DNA of 6,726 bases, taken from an uncultured Rhodanobacter sp. Its GTDB lineage: Bacteria > Pseudomonadota > Gammaproteobacteria > Xanthomonadales > Rhodanobacteraceae. The notes under the pieces are model-generated. The model made no database searches, was not told the origin of the DNA, and worked only from the letters and a program-made list of their open reading frames with translations. Made by a program: the position numbers and the translations under genes. This document shows positions 5,973-6,726 of the stretch, piece by piece (the first letter of the stretch is position 1; the number at the start of each line of letters is the position of its first letter). The DNA is taken from NCBI GenBank assembly GCA_903827735.1, contig CAIKJM010000533.1, positions 1-6,726 of the forward strand, written 5' to 3'.

Positions 5973-6726
5973 TTACGCCGGTCCCCAGTAACCGATGCGC
6001 TTGCGAAGCTTAAATTTTCGCCAGGGATTCCACGGCTTCCGACGCCGGTTGCGCGCGCCTGCAGCAATGAATGCGTCGATCGCATCGAGCACCCGTTCGC
6101 TCGATCGACCATCGCGATAGGGATGGATGGCGTCGGCAAATTCGCGAATCGCCTGCATCAGCTCCGGCGGTCTGGCCAGCGCGCGTTCGATCGCAGGTTC
6201 GAACTGCGCGGGATCGTCGATATCGATCAGCTGCGGCCCGGGCCGGCGATTCTTGAAGGTCACCACTGGCTTGCCGGTGAGCAGGAATTCGCTCAACGCC
6301 GACGAGGTATCCGAACACATCATGTCGACCTGCGGAAACAGGTCCAGAATATTGTCGTTCTCGGCGAAGCGCAGATACTCGTTCTGCAGCGCCTTGTAAC
6401 GCGCACGGGTTTCCGGATTCATCTTTGGATGAAAGGTGACGATCCAGCGCCAGCGGCCGTCGCGCGACAGCCGCTTCACTTCCTCGTACAAGGTGTCGGC
6501 GGCGCTCCAGGAGGGCGAAAACGTCGAGTGATAGAGGATCACCGGTGGTTCGCGCACCTCGGGCAGCGCGCCGGCGATCTCGCGCATGAACGGGTCGAGT
6601 TTGGGCCAGCCGGTTTCGGTCACGGTGAAATGCCCGAGCTTGGCGGCAACTTCGCCAAAGGCCTTGGTATCGCGCGGGCCGGTGGTGCAGTACAGGTCGA
6701 AGAAGCCGCGCACATAGACATGCCGC
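5973..6726 (-). CDS. CDP-glycerol glycerophosphotransferase-like protein, C-terminal part
   Basis: The 5' part runs off the right edge; 250 codons and the TAA stop (5973-5975) are visible, and the frame is open to the last base, so the GTG at 6711-6713 is probably internal. The C-terminal GT-B half is recognisable: PPVILYHSTFSPSWS (strand and loop after the linker), WRWIVTFHPK with the family HP motif (His codon 6429-6431), then DMMCSDTSSALSEFLLTGKPVV (Asp codon 6324-6326), the donor-nucleotide-site signature comparable to SDxSSxxxE in TagB/TagF and related Glyphos_transf proteins. These enzymes transfer a glycerol- or polyol-phosphate unit, or a related group, from a CDP-activated donor. The end is basic (about residues 221-240 counted from the GTG; Arg/Lys/Trp rich), which may bind membrane. 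It is followed by the GT-C gene on the same strand. In a Gram-negative genome the acceptor would not be wall teichoic acid; LPS or capsule decoration is a guess. Confidence 0.75.
   Translation of the reverse strand, partial: RHVYVRGFFDLYCTTGPRDTKAFGEVAAKLGHFTVTETGWPKLDPFMREIAGALPEVREPPVILYHSTFSPSWSAADTLYEEVKRLSRDGRWRWIVTFHPKMNPETRARYKALQNEYLRFAENDNILDLFPQVDMMCSDTSSALSEFLLTGKPVVTFKNRRPGPQLIDIDDPAQFEPAIERALARPPELMQAIREFADAIHPYRDGRSSERVLDAIDAFIAAGARNRRRKPWNPWRKFKLRKRIGYWGPA

Overview
The window is GC-rich chromosomal DNA (high GC judged by eye) from a gammaproteobacterium. The family evidence and the general look of the proteins suggest Xanthomonadales, possibly Rhodanobacteraceae or Xanthomonadaceae; that placement is inference, since no database search was possible. 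Coding density is high, no non-coding stretch exceeds about 170 bases, and I see no mobile element, CRISPR array, tRNA or rRNA.

Left part (1-2583), information processing, all on the minus strand. A perfect 15-bp hairpin (48-80) closes rpoD, the housekeeping sigma-70 gene (98-1972). rpoD has its own good promoter (-10 TATAAT, 17-bp spacer, A/T-rich upstream tract) in the 170-bp gap before it. Upstream, on the same strand, lies dtd (2143-2583), the D-aminoacyl-tRNA deacylase. dnaG and rpsU, which precede rpoD in the classical macromolecular-synthesis operon, are not next to it here.

Middle (2584-3594). A 117-bp divergent intergenic region separates dtd from a plus-strand LpxL/HtrB-type lysophospholipid (lipid A) acyltransferase carrying the HX4E catalytic motif.

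Right part (3652-6726), a minus-strand cluster converging on the acyltransferase gene. In transcription order it holds the C-terminal part of a CDP-glycerol glycerophosphotransferase-like (TagB/TagF-type, GT-B fold) protein cut by the window edge, a 629-residue polytopic GT-C glycosyltransferase of the ArnT/PMT family, and a 111-residue TPR protein. The last two are 12 nt apart and probably co-transcribed. Together with the acyltransferase they look like a cell-envelope neighbourhood (acylation, lipid-linked sugar transfer, polyol-phosphate-type transfer); the actual substrates cannot be read from the sequence.

The most interesting points are the GT-C protein, whose first-loop catalytic acid position appears to be Tyr, and the presence beside it of a teichoic-acid-type transferase relative in a Gram-negative genome. 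I do not see a clearly new biological system here; most of the window is well-understood core genome.
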